Under the pieces are notes generated by a model. It was not told the origin of the DNA. It was given only the letters and a program-made list of their open reading frames with translations, and made no database searches. 64,000 nucleotides of DNA from Chitinophagaceae bacterium (GTDB lineage Bacteria > Bacteroidota > Bacteroidia > Chitinophagales > Chitinophagaceae), in NCBI GenBank assembly GCA_019638625.1, contig JAHBTK010000001.1, positions 1,045,434 through 1,109,433 of the forward strand, written 5' to 3'. Position numbers and translations under genes: made by a program. This document shows, one piece after another, positions 44,597-54,028 of this stretch. Within the stretch, counting starts at the first letter, position 1. Each line of letters opens with the position of its first letter.

Positions 44597-44620
44597 ATAC
44601 GAAGCCTCCGGGCTTCGTAT
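44597..44620. terminator. Hairpin between convergent genes
   Basis: 10-bp perfect stem ATACGAAGCC/GGCTTCGTAT with a 4-nt loop TCCG. No T tract follows on either strand, so it may be a terminator or an mRNA end stabiliser. A second, partial CATACGAAGCC copy lies just upstream. Confidence 0.6.
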
Positions 44621-45303
44621 CATCTAGCACCTAGTTTCATGTCAAGATAATCCAGTTGGTAATGGATGAATATGATCAGTCCGGTCATCTCCAGTACCTC
44701 CTCCAGCGTTGCACTGGTGAGGTATAACACATTATCCATTCCATAGGTATCTATGATCTTACCTCCGATCATTTCGAATCCGGCGGCGCCAAGAACGTAC
44801 ACGGTACCGGCCAGCACGAAGCCGTTCCTTGTTTTCCGGGGTAAGCTTTTTAACAAACGGAACGAAACGAGGAGAAAAACCAATGCAAACAATACATAGG
44901 GAACTATCCAGAGAAACTTGAAGAAGCCGTCCGATCTCCACCCTTTGTTGTATATCAGCAGGTTCACCCGTTCATGTATGGAGATGGTTTCATCGATCGC
45001 CAGGAAAAGAAACACCAAACAAATGAATAACCAGTGAAACGTCGGCTCACCGTTTTTTTTGCTGAAAACATATATAAAGTAAGAGATCGCTGCAACGATC
45101 AGCAACAAAAGCATGTTGAAAAAAGCGGGTATATTGTTTTCATGGTCCAGGTAAAACAACTTCGCCAATGGAGGCGAAACGGATTGCATGATGCTGTCCG
45201 CGAAAACTACCGTTACGGCAATATGCAGTCCTGTAAGAACAACCAGGCAATACACCAGGGAGCGGACAAAAGACTTATGCTCTATTAATGTTAGCTTCGA
45301 CAT
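44620..45303 (-). CDS. Multi-pass membrane protein of unknown function
   Basis: 227 residues with about six hydrophobic helices. An acidic motif AIDETISIHERVN (about 101-113) sits at a membrane edge, a pattern I have seen in unassigned membrane families; the later SATLEEVLEMTGLIIFIH is similar in style. I do not recognise a named family. It may form a unit with the next minus-strand gene (120-base gap). Confidence 0.65.
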   Translation of the reverse strand: MSKLTLIEHKSFVRSLVYCLVVLTGLHIAVTVVFADSIMQSVSPPLAKLFYLDHENNIPAFFNMLLLLIVAAISYFIYVFSKKNGEPTFHWLFICLVFLFLAIDETISIHERVNLLIYNKGWRSDGFFKFLWIVPYVLFALVFLLVSFRLLKSLPRKTRNGFVLAGTVYVLGAAGFEMIGGKIIDTYGMDNVLYLTSATLEEVLEMTGLIIFIHYQLDYLDMKLGAR

Positions 45304-45423
45304 AACTCAAATATAAAGCAGAAGTAACAAAATGATAATAAGATAGCTCCTAAAATTTGTATAGAGCGAAAACGGGGATATATTCCCTGCCGGCAGGGTG
45401 TTTAAACCGGATGCGATATAAAG

Positions 45424-45957
45424 TTATGAAGGTAAATCACTTTTACGTGATGGCAGGAACCAGCAGGCTGCGAAATACAGGATTGAAAAAACGACATCCC
45501 AGCCGAAGTTGGGATTTTTATAGTAAACAGACCAGCTTGAATGCTGATAATCCCTGAATATATTGGTTATGATTAAAAAGAAACCTTCCATATGCAACAG
45601 GATCACGACTGATAATACGGAGAACAGGGTTAAATATACTTTTGTTCTGTTCTTTTTCCTGAGGAAAAGCAAATGAAACAGAAACCCGAAAATGAGCGAG
45701 CCTGATAGCAGGATGAAACAACTAGGGTAATAATAACTGTAGTGTTCTTCCTCAAACCTGTAAACCGTTTTACACATAATTGTTTTTTTAACAACCATCG
45801 CAAGGTTGATAGTCAGGGGAATCAGGACAAAAAGGTTCGAGTAATCAAGAAAATATGCCTTCCTTCGTTTGTGACCAAAAATGAGCGTTAATAGAAGAAA
45901 GGCTGTGGTAGCGTACACATAAGCAAAGAGAAGCCGGTAAATGATCCAGTATAGCAT
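45424..45957 (-). CDS. Small membrane protein of unknown function
   Basis: 177 residues with about four or five hydrophobic helices (FAYVYATTAFLLLTLIFG; LFVLIPLTINLAMVV; CFILLSGSLIFGFLFHLLFL; LTLFSVLSVVILLHMEGFFLI). No motif recognised. Same strand as its neighbours on both sides. Confidence 0.6.
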   Translation of the reverse strand: MLYWIIYRLLFAYVYATTAFLLLTLIFGHKRRKAYFLDYSNLFVLIPLTINLAMVVKKTIMCKTVYRFEEEHYSYYYPSCFILLSGSLIFGFLFHLLFLRKKNRTKVYLTLFSVLSVVILLHMEGFFLIITNIFRDYQHSSWSVYYKNPNFGWDVVFSILYFAACWFLPSRKSDLPS

Positions 45958-46020
45958 CCTGATTTATGTTTGATTCTTTCCTGTAGAAGTTTTTCATTTT
46001 GGTCGCATTTAGAATGGTAC

Positions 46021-47076
46021 TCAGGGGGCTACCACGTTCTTTCTGCGTTCCATGATCTCCCGCCAGGTAGTGATAATGATCCCTTCTTTTTCCAGGCTTT
46101 TTTTGAACTGAGGGTCCGTCATCGCCAGCATATCCCCCTTACGGCGGGTACCCGATCCTGATATGTGCTGAAATACCTCACTCGGGTCGGTGCAATGCAT
46201 CAGCACCATGGTTAAGCCTGGTTTCAGACCGGCGATGGTCTCCGCATATTTTTTCGTATAAAATGCCTGCAGCGCTTTATCGGATTTTCTAGCCGCTTCC
46301 GGTATTTCCCAGGTGCCGCTGTTGTTGTGCAGGTCGTCCAGCACCGGCAAACCGGCGTTCCATATCATGTTGCCGATCGCCGGCGCTTTTTTCAGCACCT
46401 CGGGGCCTTTTGGCTGCATACCCGGTTTCCATTTTCCCGCTTTCTGCAATACTTCTTTCTCGCGGTCGATATAGTCTTGTGCCAGGTAGCTGTTATGTCC
46501 GCCGGGAAACATCACCGGTATCTGTTTTTCAATACCCAGTTGGATATACTTTTCAAGGAACGCTTCCGAAGCGAATAATGTTCCCATATGGGAATCAAAA
46601 TGAGTGGGGATGAACCCCATTGTCAGCGCACGTTCCAACTGCGCCCGTATTTCCCTGTCCACTTCATCGGCTCCGGCGTTTTTTACCACATCTTCTACCC
46701 GGTGCCACATAGCGCCTTCTTCATCCACCAGTCCCGGCGTTTGGAGCTTACCCGACAGGGGCGGCCAACGATAGTTTTTCCATTCCGATGTGAGTGTCAG
46801 ATGGAGACCCCCGTCATGGCCGGGGTTTTGCTTAATATACCTGACGATCTGGGGCACCCAGGGGCAGGGCATCATCACGCTGAAAGAAGAGGCAACCCCC
46901 TTCTCAATCGCCCGGATGGTGCCCTCGTTGGAATCGAAAGACATACCGGCATCGTCTACATGCAATACGATTACCCGGGCGCCTTTCGGCCAGCCCAGCT
47001 TTTCCGCATAGGTAAGTTCCTGTGCATGAACAGTCAAAACGGACAGGGTCAGAATGATTGTTATTAATCTTTTCAT
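46021..47076 (-). CDS. ChbG/HpnK (YdjC) family carbohydrate deacetylase, secreted
   Basis: 351 residues with a signal peptide (to VHAQE, about 19). Metal-binding VIVLHVDDAGMS (D41, D42), GLHLTLTSEWK (His near 97) and FIPTHFDSHMGTLF (about 158-171) are the YdjC zinc site and catalytic residues. Family enzymes deacetylate chito-oligosaccharides or hopanoid sugar groups; a secreted version probably acts on imported oligosaccharides in the periplasm. Confidence 0.88.
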   Translation of the reverse strand: MKRLITIILTLSVLTVHAQELTYAEKLGWPKGARVIVLHVDDAGMSFDSNEGTIRAIEKGVASSFSVMMPCPWVPQIVRYIKQNPGHDGGLHLTLTSEWKNYRWPPLSGKLQTPGLVDEEGAMWHRVEDVVKNAGADEVDREIRAQLERALTMGFIPTHFDSHMGTLFASEAFLEKYIQLGIEKQIPVMFPGGHNSYLAQDYIDREKEVLQKAGKWKPGMQPKGPEVLKKAPAIGNMIWNAGLPVLDDLHNNSGTWEIPEAARKSDKALQAFYTKKYAETIAGLKPGLTMVLMHCTDPSEVFQHISGSGTRRKGDMLAMTDPQFKKSLEKEGIIITTWREIMERRKNVVAP

Positions 47077-47217
47077 AATTGGTTTTATAAGAGTTGATAG
47101 CTGGTCCGAAAATTACGGACTTTGATATTTATCAGAGCATCATTTCTGATAAGGATAATCAATTCCCGGCGAAAAGAGGTGATTTGTTTTTGATATCCGG
47201 GTTGAAAAGTTCCCGGC

Positions 47218-48558
47218 TTACTGGTCCGCGGTTTTTACTACCTGCACTTTTACTTTTTTCCCTTTTATTTTTTTGTCTTTCAGTGCGTGCAGCGTATGTG
47301 ATGCCCTGGACTTTTTTACCGCGGCGAATGCGTTAAAGTCGTTGACTTCAATCAGCCCGATATCCTCCCCCCTGATGCCTGCGTTGTGAATAATGAACCC
47401 CGCTATATCTCCTTTGCTGACCTTGTCTTTTTTGCCCAAAGAAAAATTGAGTGTTGTCCAGTTGGGTTTTGCCGGCACAACATAGGGTGGGGGGCAGGTG
47501 ATGATTTCGATATCTTCATTAAGGTAGGGTGGCAGGTGTTGCCTGCTGTCGATCATAAGGATGACCGTACCGCTGGCTTCCATCCTGGCGGCCCGCCCGT
47601 TCCGGTGTGTAAAAGTAGCTTCCGTGTCCGGCAGTCCATAGTGAATGATGTACCGTATATGGGAGATGTCCAGTCCCCTGGCTGCCAGGTCGGTGGTAAT
47701 GAGAAAATCTACCGTACCATTCCTGAATTTGCTTAACGCGCTTTCCCGGTCCCTTTGTTCCATTGAACCGTGATAATACTCGTGGATGATACCCTTTGCA
47801 GATAAATAATCGCTTAGCAGAGCCGTTTCGGTTTTATGGTTGCAGAAAATAATGGAAGACCGGTTACCGATATTACACAACAACTGGAATAAGGCTTCCG
47901 GTCTGTCGGTATCTTTGATCAATAATTGCTGGTAGTTCAATTTATGTTCCGGCACTTTTTCCCCGCTGCAGAAATTTAATATCTCCGGGTGGTTTGTTCC
48001 CAGGAAATCCGGCAGCGTCGCCGCTTCAGTGGCGGAGGTAAAAATACGTTTACGGATAGAAGGCAATGAATGGATGAGGAAACTGATCTCTTCAGTAAAT
48101 CCCATCTCCAGCGACTTGTCGTATTCGTCCATCACCAGCCATTCGATCGTAGCCGTATGGATATTTTCCCTTCTGATATGATCACCCAGTCTGCCCGGAG
48201 TGCCTACGATAACCGCCGGCGCTTCCAGCAGGTTATTTTCCTCAATTTCTCTTTTATGTCCTCCATAACAGGCGGTGATCTTAAAACCGGTATTCATTTG
48301 CCTGAATACTTTTTCAATCTGCAGCGCCAGTTCTCTTGAAGGCACGATTATCAATGCCTGTGTTCCTTTCTTTTCACTGTCCAGGAACTGCCATACCGGT
48401 AAGAGGAAGGCGAGTGTTTTTCCCGTACCGGTATCGGAGAGTAATAATATATCCCTGTCATGCAGGGCGGTTTCAAGCATTGTTTCCTGCATGGTATTTA
48501 AAGCCTTAATACCGGACTGCTGTAATACCTGTTCCAGTTCCTTTTTTTGTGCTGCCAT
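47218..48558 (-). CDS. DEAD-box RNA helicase, DbpA-like (DEYD variant)
   Basis: 446 residues from the ATG at 48558; two earlier in-frame ATGs (48576, 48594) lie in or upstream of a -7-like box. Helicase motifs: ALNTMQ (Q motif), SDTGTGKT (Walker A), PSRELA, MDEYDKS in place of DEAD, SAT, then THRNGRAAR (motif VI). The last 70 residues (VNDFNAFAAVKKSRASHTL..KIKGKKVKVQVVK) form a DbpA-type RNA-binding domain, which in E. coli DbpA binds 23S rRNA hairpin 92. A role in ribosome assembly is likely. Confidence 0.88.
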   Translation of the reverse strand: MAAQKKELEQVLQQSGIKALNTMQETMLETALHDRDILLLSDTGTGKTLAFLLPVWQFLDSEKKGTQALIIVPSRELALQIEKVFRQMNTGFKITACYGGHKREIEENNLLEAPAVIVGTPGRLGDHIRRENIHTATIEWLVMDEYDKSLEMGFTEEISFLIHSLPSIRKRIFTSATEAATLPDFLGTNHPEILNFCSGEKVPEHKLNYQQLLIKDTDRPEALFQLLCNIGNRSSIIFCNHKTETALLSDYLSAKGIIHEYYHGSMEQRDRESALSKFRNGTVDFLITTDLAARGLDISHIRYIIHYGLPDTEATFTHRNGRAARMEASGTVILMIDSRQHLPPYLNEDIEIITCPPPYVVPAKPNWTTLNFSLGKKDKVSKGDIAGFIIHNAGIRGEDIGLIEVNDFNAFAAVKKSRASHTLHALKDKKIKGKKVKVQVVKTADQ

Positions 48559-48563
48559 ATTTT

Positions 48564-48571
48564 CAAAAGTA
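48564..48571 (-). promoter_or_regulatory. -7-like box ahead of the DbpA-like gene
   Basis: On the minus strand TACTTTTG (perfect TAnnTTTG) ends 5 bases before the ATG at 48558. It argues for that start over the two upstream ATGs. Confidence 0.4.
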
Positions 48572-48746
48572 ATCATTTTCCGCCCGCAGGACATAAAAGC
48601 GAAAACTAACGGGAACTTGCAGGTTCGTTTGTTAATAAATCGGTAGCATTCAGGAAACTATTTGGTAACATAATCCTTTCATTTTTGCGGCCAATTTAGG
48701 CAACTATCTCTATAGAAGCATTGATCACAAAAGCAAAACAAAACTA

Positions 48747-51575
48747 ATGAAAGGCAATCTGGTTACTATGCTCCTGGCATGCTGTGGTATACTGCTTACT
48801 CAAACCGGCTATTCCCAAACAGGTACGATAGTGGGATATGTTAAAGATTCTGTACTCAATGAGCATATTCAGGGAGTAAGTATACTCATTGAAGGTTCAA
48901 AAAAAGGTACCAGCACGGACAGTACCGGTAAATTTGTGATCTCAGGCGTTGACCCCGGGTCATATACGATTGTAGCTTCCTTTGTTGGTTATAAAACAAT
49001 AAAGCTCGGATCGGTGAGAGTGGAAGAGGATTCCCGTACGGAGTTGGAAATTAATCTTGAATCCGGCACAGGCGCCATGGATGAAGTAGTGGTAATGTCC
49101 ACTCGGGGCACTAATACGCAACGCGCCGTTATACAGGAAATAAGGACGGCAAACCAGGTTATCAGCGGTGTTTCCCAACAGCAGATAAAACTATCTCAGG
49201 ACAGGAACGCTGCGCAGGTAATGAGCCGTATACCGGGGGTAACGGTGGTGGATGGTCGCTTTATTATGGTGCGGGGTATTCCGGAACGTTATAACCAGGT
49301 CCTGCTCAATAATGCTATAGCCCCCAGCACAGAGGTAGACAGAAGAACGTTTTCGTTTGATCTGATACCCAGTAATGTACTGGACAGAATGCTGATATAC
49401 AAAAGTGGAGCGCCGGAAAATACAGGCGACTTTGCCGGCGGTCTTATCAAAGTGTTTACCAGCAATGCCAAAGAAGAAAACTTTTTGTCCATCAGCGCGT
49501 CAGCGGGATACAGGCAGGGAACTACCGGTAAAGATTTTATTCAATCAAAAGGTTCCGGCACCGACTTCCTTGGATTTGATAATGGTTATCGCAGGCTGTC
49601 TTCGGACTTTCCTGCTGAAAACCTGCGTTCTCTTCCCAATCGCTCGCAGCAAAGGGCAGATGCCGCCAACTTACTTAAGAATAACTTTGCACCCATACGC
49701 TCCACTGCAGCGCCTGATTTTGGCGCAGGAGCTAACTGGGCCAGGTACTGGACCCTTGGAAATAAAACCCTGAGCACATTGTCGGCTGTTAACTACAGCC
49801 AATCCCAGATGAGTTACTCCAAAAGATTTAACCGTTACCTGGAACAAACCAACCCTGCTGATCCGGTAGATTACCGGTTTGACTACCTTGACGATATATA
49901 CGAGAAGGAAAATAAAATAGGAGTTATCAGCAACTGGCTGCTTAAGCTGAATGCATTTAATAAAATAGAATTTAAAAACCTTTTCAACCAGATAGGAGAA
50001 AATCATACTGTGCTGAGAAGTGGACAGGACTTTATACAAGGGGCAGGGCTGGAGAGAAAAAACGCAATGTATCAATACAGAAGTCGTACGGTATATAGCG
50101 GACAGGTACAGGGTACACACAATTTCAGTGAATCCAGTTCCAGTTTGGTGTGGGTAGTCGGGGCTAACTATTTAGGGGAGAAGCAGCCGGACCTGCGTCG
50201 TTTCAGGACCATAGAAACTTCTGACAAATCAGGTGTGTTCCGGATGATATTACCGCCAAGTTCTAACCTGTATGATGCCGGCCGGTTTTTTGGCGGACTG
50301 GGTGAAAGAGGAGTGAGCCAGGGATTGAACTACGAAAAGAAGTTTAATTCTGCAGCACAAAACCCGGTTATATTTAAAGCCGGTTACCTTGTCGACTATC
50401 GTACAAGAAATTTCGATACCCGCTATTTCAGCTACTTCTACCCGGGAAGCAGCTCCCTTTCAGAATTGCAGCGACTGGAACTATTACATCTTTCGCAGAT
50501 ATTTGCCCCGGAAAACGTAAAGGTGAATGACGGGTTCCTGCTGGAGGAAGGTACCAGGGCATCTGACGGTTATACAGCCTCTAACTTTTTAACGGCAGGT
50601 TATGCCGGTGTAATTATACCGGTAGGCGATCTGAACATTTCAGGTGGTTTGAGGGCAGAGTACAATATACAGAAGTTAAATACGTCCAACGATGCAGGAA
50701 GATTGATCAACGTAAATAACAAAGTATTATCGCCGCTTGCATTTCTAAACCTGGATTACGAAATAAACCGCATCAATAAACTTCGGTTTGCCTACTACAG
50801 AAGTGTTAACAGGCCCGAGTTCAGAGAGCTGGCGCCATTCCTTTTTTATGATTATGAATTTGATGCCGAAAAATACGGTAATCCCGATTTAAAGACGGCG
50901 AAAATAGAGAACCTGGATTTACGCTATGAGATATATCCGAGAGATGGAGAAACCATCAGTTTCGGCGCTTTCTACAAATACTTCAACAATCCTATTGAAA
51001 CAAGGATATTGATCCGTTCCGAGTCGCCTGCGTTCTCTTTTCAAAATGCTGAAAGTGCATACGATTTCGGACTTGAATTTGAGTTGAGAAAATCGTTGAA
51101 AGGATTGACAGGAAGCAGGTTCCTGGATATGATCAGCATGAACCTGAATGCTTCTTATATTATTTCCCAGGTAGATTATGGGGTAGATGCTACACTCGGA
51201 CAAGATGCGAAGCGCCCGTTACAGGGGCAGTCACCTTATATCATCAATGCCGCACTGGGTTATTCAAATCCGCGATCGGGCTGGCAGGTAAATGCGGCAT
51301 ACAATATTTTCGGAAAAAGGATTTATGCAGTGGGAAGCAACCTGTTCCCCACCATATACGAATTACCCCGCCACGCTGCCGATATCACCGTTACCAAACA
51401 GTTGTACCGGGATTGGTCGGTGAAGCTGGGCGTTCAGGACCTCTTCAATGCCCGTTACAGGTTTTACCAGGATACAAATCGTGACAATAAGGTAGATATG
51501 AAACACGACAACAGCATCTTCAGCTATAGAAGAGGTACATTGGTTAATGCGTCCGTGACCTATACAATTAAATAA
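48747..51575 (+). CDS. TonB-dependent receptor with carboxypeptidase-regulatory-like domain
   Basis: 942 residues. Signal peptide (to GYSQTG, about 25), CarboxypepD_reg-like domain about 26-105 (TIVGYVKDSVLNEHIQGVSI), a TonB-box-like DEVVVMSTRG, plug about 125-230 (RIPGVTVVDGRFIMVRGIPERY) and a barrel ending in VNASVTYTIK. It is not of the SusC type and has no SusD; instead a beta-helix-type lipoprotein gene follows 24 bases later. With DUF47 and PiT downstream, a phosphate-related ligand is possible but unproven. Confidence 0.93.
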   Translation: MKGNLVTMLLACCGILLTQTGYSQTGTIVGYVKDSVLNEHIQGVSILIEGSKKGTSTDSTGKFVISGVDPGSYTIVASFVGYKTIKLGSVRVEEDSRTELEINLESGTGAMDEVVVMSTRGTNTQRAVIQEIRTANQVISGVSQQQIKLSQDRNAAQVMSRIPGVTVVDGRFIMVRGIPERYNQVLLNNAIAPSTEVDRRTFSFDLIPSNVLDRMLIYKSGAPENTGDFAGGLIKVFTSNAKEENFLSISASAGYRQGTTGKDFIQSKGSGTDFLGFDNGYRRLSSDFPAENLRSLPNRSQQRADAANLLKNNFAPIRSTAAPDFGAGANWARYWTLGNKTLSTLSAVNYSQSQMSYSKRFNRYLEQTNPADPVDYRFDYLDDIYEKENKIGVISNWLLKLNAFNKIEFKNLFNQIGENHTVLRSGQDFIQGAGLERKNAMYQYRSRTVYSGQVQGTHNFSESSSSLVWVVGANYLGEKQPDLRRFRTIETSDKSGVFRMILPPSSNLYDAGRFFGGLGERGVSQGLNYEKKFNSAAQNPVIFKAGYLVDYRTRNFDTRYFSYFYPGSSSLSELQRLELLHLSQIFAPENVKVNDGFLLEEGTRASDGYTASNFLTAGYAGVIIPVGDLNISGGLRAEYNIQKLNTSNDAGRLINVNNKVLSPLAFLNLDYEINRINKLRFAYYRSVNRPEFRELAPFLFYDYEFDAEKYGNPDLKTAKIENLDLRYEIYPRDGETISFGAFYKYFNNPIETRILIRSESPAFSFQNAESAYDFGLEFELRKSLKGLTGSRFLDMISMNLNASYIISQVDYGVDATLGQDAKRPLQGQSPYIINAALGYSNPRSGWQVNAAYNIFGKRIYAVGSNLFPTIYELPRHAADITVTKQLYRDWSVKLGVQDLFNARYRFYQDTNRDNKVDMKHDNSIFSYRRGTLVNASVTYTIK

Positions 51576-51599
51576 CAAACTATCTAAAAACAACCAGGT

Positions 51600-52997
51600 A
51601 TGAAGTTTACTTTTTTAAGAACATCCATGCTGGCAGTAGTAGCTTCTTTTGCAATTACTTCCTGCGAAAAAGACAATCCGGTAACTCCGCCATCTGAAGA
51701 TGACGAGTATGTAGTATTAACCGGTAATATCGAGACACAAACGCTGGAAGCCAGTAAAAAATATTTACTTTCCGGCCAGGTATTTGTGCGTAGTGGCAAA
51801 ACCTTAACCGTTGAGCCCGGAACCATCATTGCCGGTGAAAAAAGATCAAAAGGTACGCTGGTGATAGACCGCGGTGGAAAAATTATAGCCAATGGTACTA
51901 AAGAAAAGCCGATCGTTTTCACTTCTAACCAGGAGCCGGGAGACAGAGACCGTGGTGATTGGGGTGGAATTGTAATCCTGGGCAATGCCCGTGTAAACCT
52001 TAACAGCCCTTCTGTAGAAGGTATTGAGCCTGCGGTAACCTATGGTGGTACGGCAGATGACGACAACTCCGGTTCTTTGACTTTTGTGCGTTGCGAATTT
52101 GCAGGTATTGAACTAACGCCCAATAACGAAACAAATGGCATTACACTGGCTGGTGTAGGTAACGGTACCAAATTCGAGAATATTATGGTTACTTATGGCG
52201 GCGATGATGGTATTGAGTGGTTTGGTGGCTCGGTAAATGGTAAATACCTGATCGTTTTTGGTACATGGGATGATGATTTTGATATTGACAACGGTTTCTC
52301 CGGTAACCTGCAGTTCGGCCTGGGTATAAGATATCCGAGCTATGCTGACCAGTCAGATTCTAATGGTTTGGAATGGGATACCAATGGTACCAATGAAGCT
52401 ACCGACCTGCCAACTACCGCTACCGTTTCTAATTTTACCATTTTAGGACCGGCGATAGACGGAAATAGCTACTCTGCCAACTATAAATATGGTATAGACC
52501 TGAGAAGAAGAGTAGCCGCTTCACTGTTTAACTCTGTGGTAGTAGGTTACCCGACTGCGGTAAGGATGAACCAGAATACGGTGTTCCCTAACTATGAGTC
52601 TGGTTTAGGTGTAATTGCCAACAACATCTTCTATGGTAAAACAACTGAAATTGTCAGCGGAAGTGATGTAACCGTAGCTTCTATAAAATCATACCTGACT
52701 GATAACGATAACGTGGTTGAAGCCGGTAACAGCTTCCAGGAAGCGGCAGCTTATACAGCATTGGGGCTGAAAGCCGACCAGTTCTTTGGTAAAAGACTGA
52801 ATACTGCTTACTCCAAACCAAATTTCGCGGTTACTTCCGGTACTTTGTCAAGCGGCGCCGGTTTTGATTACGACAAATTCGACGAGGCCGGAAGAGCAGC
52901 CAAATTCGACAAAACAGTGACTTTCAGGGGTGCTTTTGGCGCTACTGACTGGACAGAAGGCTGGACTGATTTCAACCCGATTAACACTGATCACTAG
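51600..52997 (+). CDS. Beta-helix-like surface lipoprotein
   Basis: 465 residues with lipoprotein signal AVVASFAITSC (Cys about 22). The segment LSGQVFVRSGKTLTVEPGTIIAGEKRSKGTLVIDRGGKIIANGT reads like successive turns of a parallel beta helix, followed by DWGGIVILGNA, GDDGIEWFGGSV and FDIDNGFSGNLQFG. These proteins are often found directly after a non-SusC TonB receptor, suggesting a SusD-like partner role (inference). Some databases mislabel the family as multidrug transporters. Co-transcribed with the receptor. Confidence 0.8.
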   Translation: MKFTFLRTSMLAVVASFAITSCEKDNPVTPPSEDDEYVVLTGNIETQTLEASKKYLLSGQVFVRSGKTLTVEPGTIIAGEKRSKGTLVIDRGGKIIANGTKEKPIVFTSNQEPGDRDRGDWGGIVILGNARVNLNSPSVEGIEPAVTYGGTADDDNSGSLTFVRCEFAGIELTPNNETNGITLAGVGNGTKFENIMVTYGGDDGIEWFGGSVNGKYLIVFGTWDDDFDIDNGFSGNLQFGLGIRYPSYADQSDSNGLEWDTNGTNEATDLPTTATVSNFTILGPAIDGNSYSANYKYGIDLRRRVAASLFNSVVVGYPTAVRMNQNTVFPNYESGLGVIANNIFYGKTTEIVSGSDVTVASIKSYLTDNDNVVEAGNSFQEAAAYTALGLKADQFFGKRLNTAYSKPNFAVTSGTLSSGAGFDYDKFDEAGRAAKFDKTVTFRGAFGATDWTEGWTDFNPINTDH

Positions 52998-53029
52998 TGT
53001 TAAGGTAAACGTATTATAGTTTTTCAATA

Positions 53030-53067
53030 GCTACGAATGCACGAATAAACATTCGTGCATTCGTAGC
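53030..53067. repeat. Long perfect hairpin, includes dispersed repeat copy 2
   Basis: 17-bp arms GCTACGAATGCACGAAT (53030-53046) and ATTCGTGCATTCGTAGC (53051-53067) with loop AAAC. The right arm plus eight more bases (53051-53075) matches 34958-34982 with one mismatch. It could end the receptor-lipoprotein transcript, but the match suggests a mobile or dispersed repeat. Confidence 0.7.
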
Positions 53068-53135
53068 ATATTATACGACATTTCAAATTTAACATAGCAC
53101 TAGTAATAGTTGATCATTAATTCAAAAGCAACAGC

Positions 53136-53723
53136 ATGTATAGATTTTTTTCAACAATAACTTTCTTTTTGCTGGCAGTTGCTTTGTTAGGTAGCTGCCA
53201 GCAAAAGGAACCGTACAGCCCGGAGTCCTGGCTGACGGGAACCGAACAGGTCGCATTTAAAAACAGGATCATCCGTTACGTTGCTGAACTGCCTAAGCAT
53301 GCCACCTATGCAAACCGGCTTGAGTCCAGATTTGATGCGCCTTACAGGGAACTGGCTGAAAAAACTTTTCTGGATAAATATTATCCGGCAGATGACGGTT
53401 ATATTTATTTTGAAGTCAGAAAACGGGCTCCCAGTTTGAAAATAAAATACAATGCTACCGGCGGAAGATTAAAGCTGGATAGCCTTGGCAATATTATTGA
53501 CTACGAAGAGATTTACCGCACCTGGAAAATGGAAGATGAATTGCTGTCACAGAAAACACGGATACTTTTTCCGAAAATGATAGCAGGTGCGGATTTGTCA
53601 CTTTACTACACCGAAAATTCAAAACAGGAATTAATTATTGAATTTCCTGATAAAAATGTCGTGTATAGTACCGCTGAAAGGCGCTGGGTGACAAAATCTC
53701 AGGTGAACCAGCTTTTGGATTAA
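53136..53723 (+). CDS. Hypothetical lipoprotein
   Basis: 195 residues; lipoprotein signal FFLLAVALLGSC (Cys about 21). The mature domain is charged, with YVAELPKHATYANRLESRFD and later a beta-rich region YFEVRKRAPSLKIKYNATGG. I do not recognise the family. It follows the beta-helix lipoprotein gene by 138 bases, across the long hairpin, and may belong to the same locus. Confidence 0.7.
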   Translation: MYRFFSTITFFLLAVALLGSCQQKEPYSPESWLTGTEQVAFKNRIIRYVAELPKHATYANRLESRFDAPYRELAEKTFLDKYYPADDGYIYFEVRKRAPSLKIKYNATGGRLKLDSLGNIIDYEEIYRTWKMEDELLSQKTRILFPKMIAGADLSLYYTENSKQELIIEFPDKNVVYSTAERRWVTKSQVNQLLD

Positions 53724-53731
53724 TGTTTTTT

Positions 53732-53751
53732 ATCCCGCGATGCCGCGGGAT
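53732..53751 (+). terminator. Possible terminator after the lipoprotein gene
   Basis: 8-bp perfect stem ATCCCGCG/CGCGGGAT with loop ATGC, eight bases past the stop codon; T-rich sequence follows only after 20 bases. The remaining gap to 54028 shows no gene. Confidence 0.45.
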
Positions 53752-54005
53752 CGACTTGTTTTGGTACCCTTTTTTTGAATGGTTAAAAAATGACAATAAG
53801 CGCCGGCTAAGAGGGTTGGATTCAGGGAAATAAGACCCGGATGCCTCCGGGGAGGGAAACGATTGCAAGATCAAATGGCAATATGCTGATATGACAATTT
53901 CGGTAATAATGGGGAAAAAATGTAAAAATGTAAACCAGTTTCGTTATTTTAATATTATCAAATTGTTAAGTCTCCTATTTTAAATCTATGCTTTTGCCAT
54001 ACCGT

Positions 54006-54013
54006 TACTTTTG
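54006..54013 (+). promoter_or_regulatory. -7 box of the DUF47-PiT operon
   Basis: TACTTTTG (perfect TAnnTTTG), 15 bases before the ATG at 54029. Confidence 0.5.
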
Positions 54014-54028
54014 CTCAAATTTTCCCTT

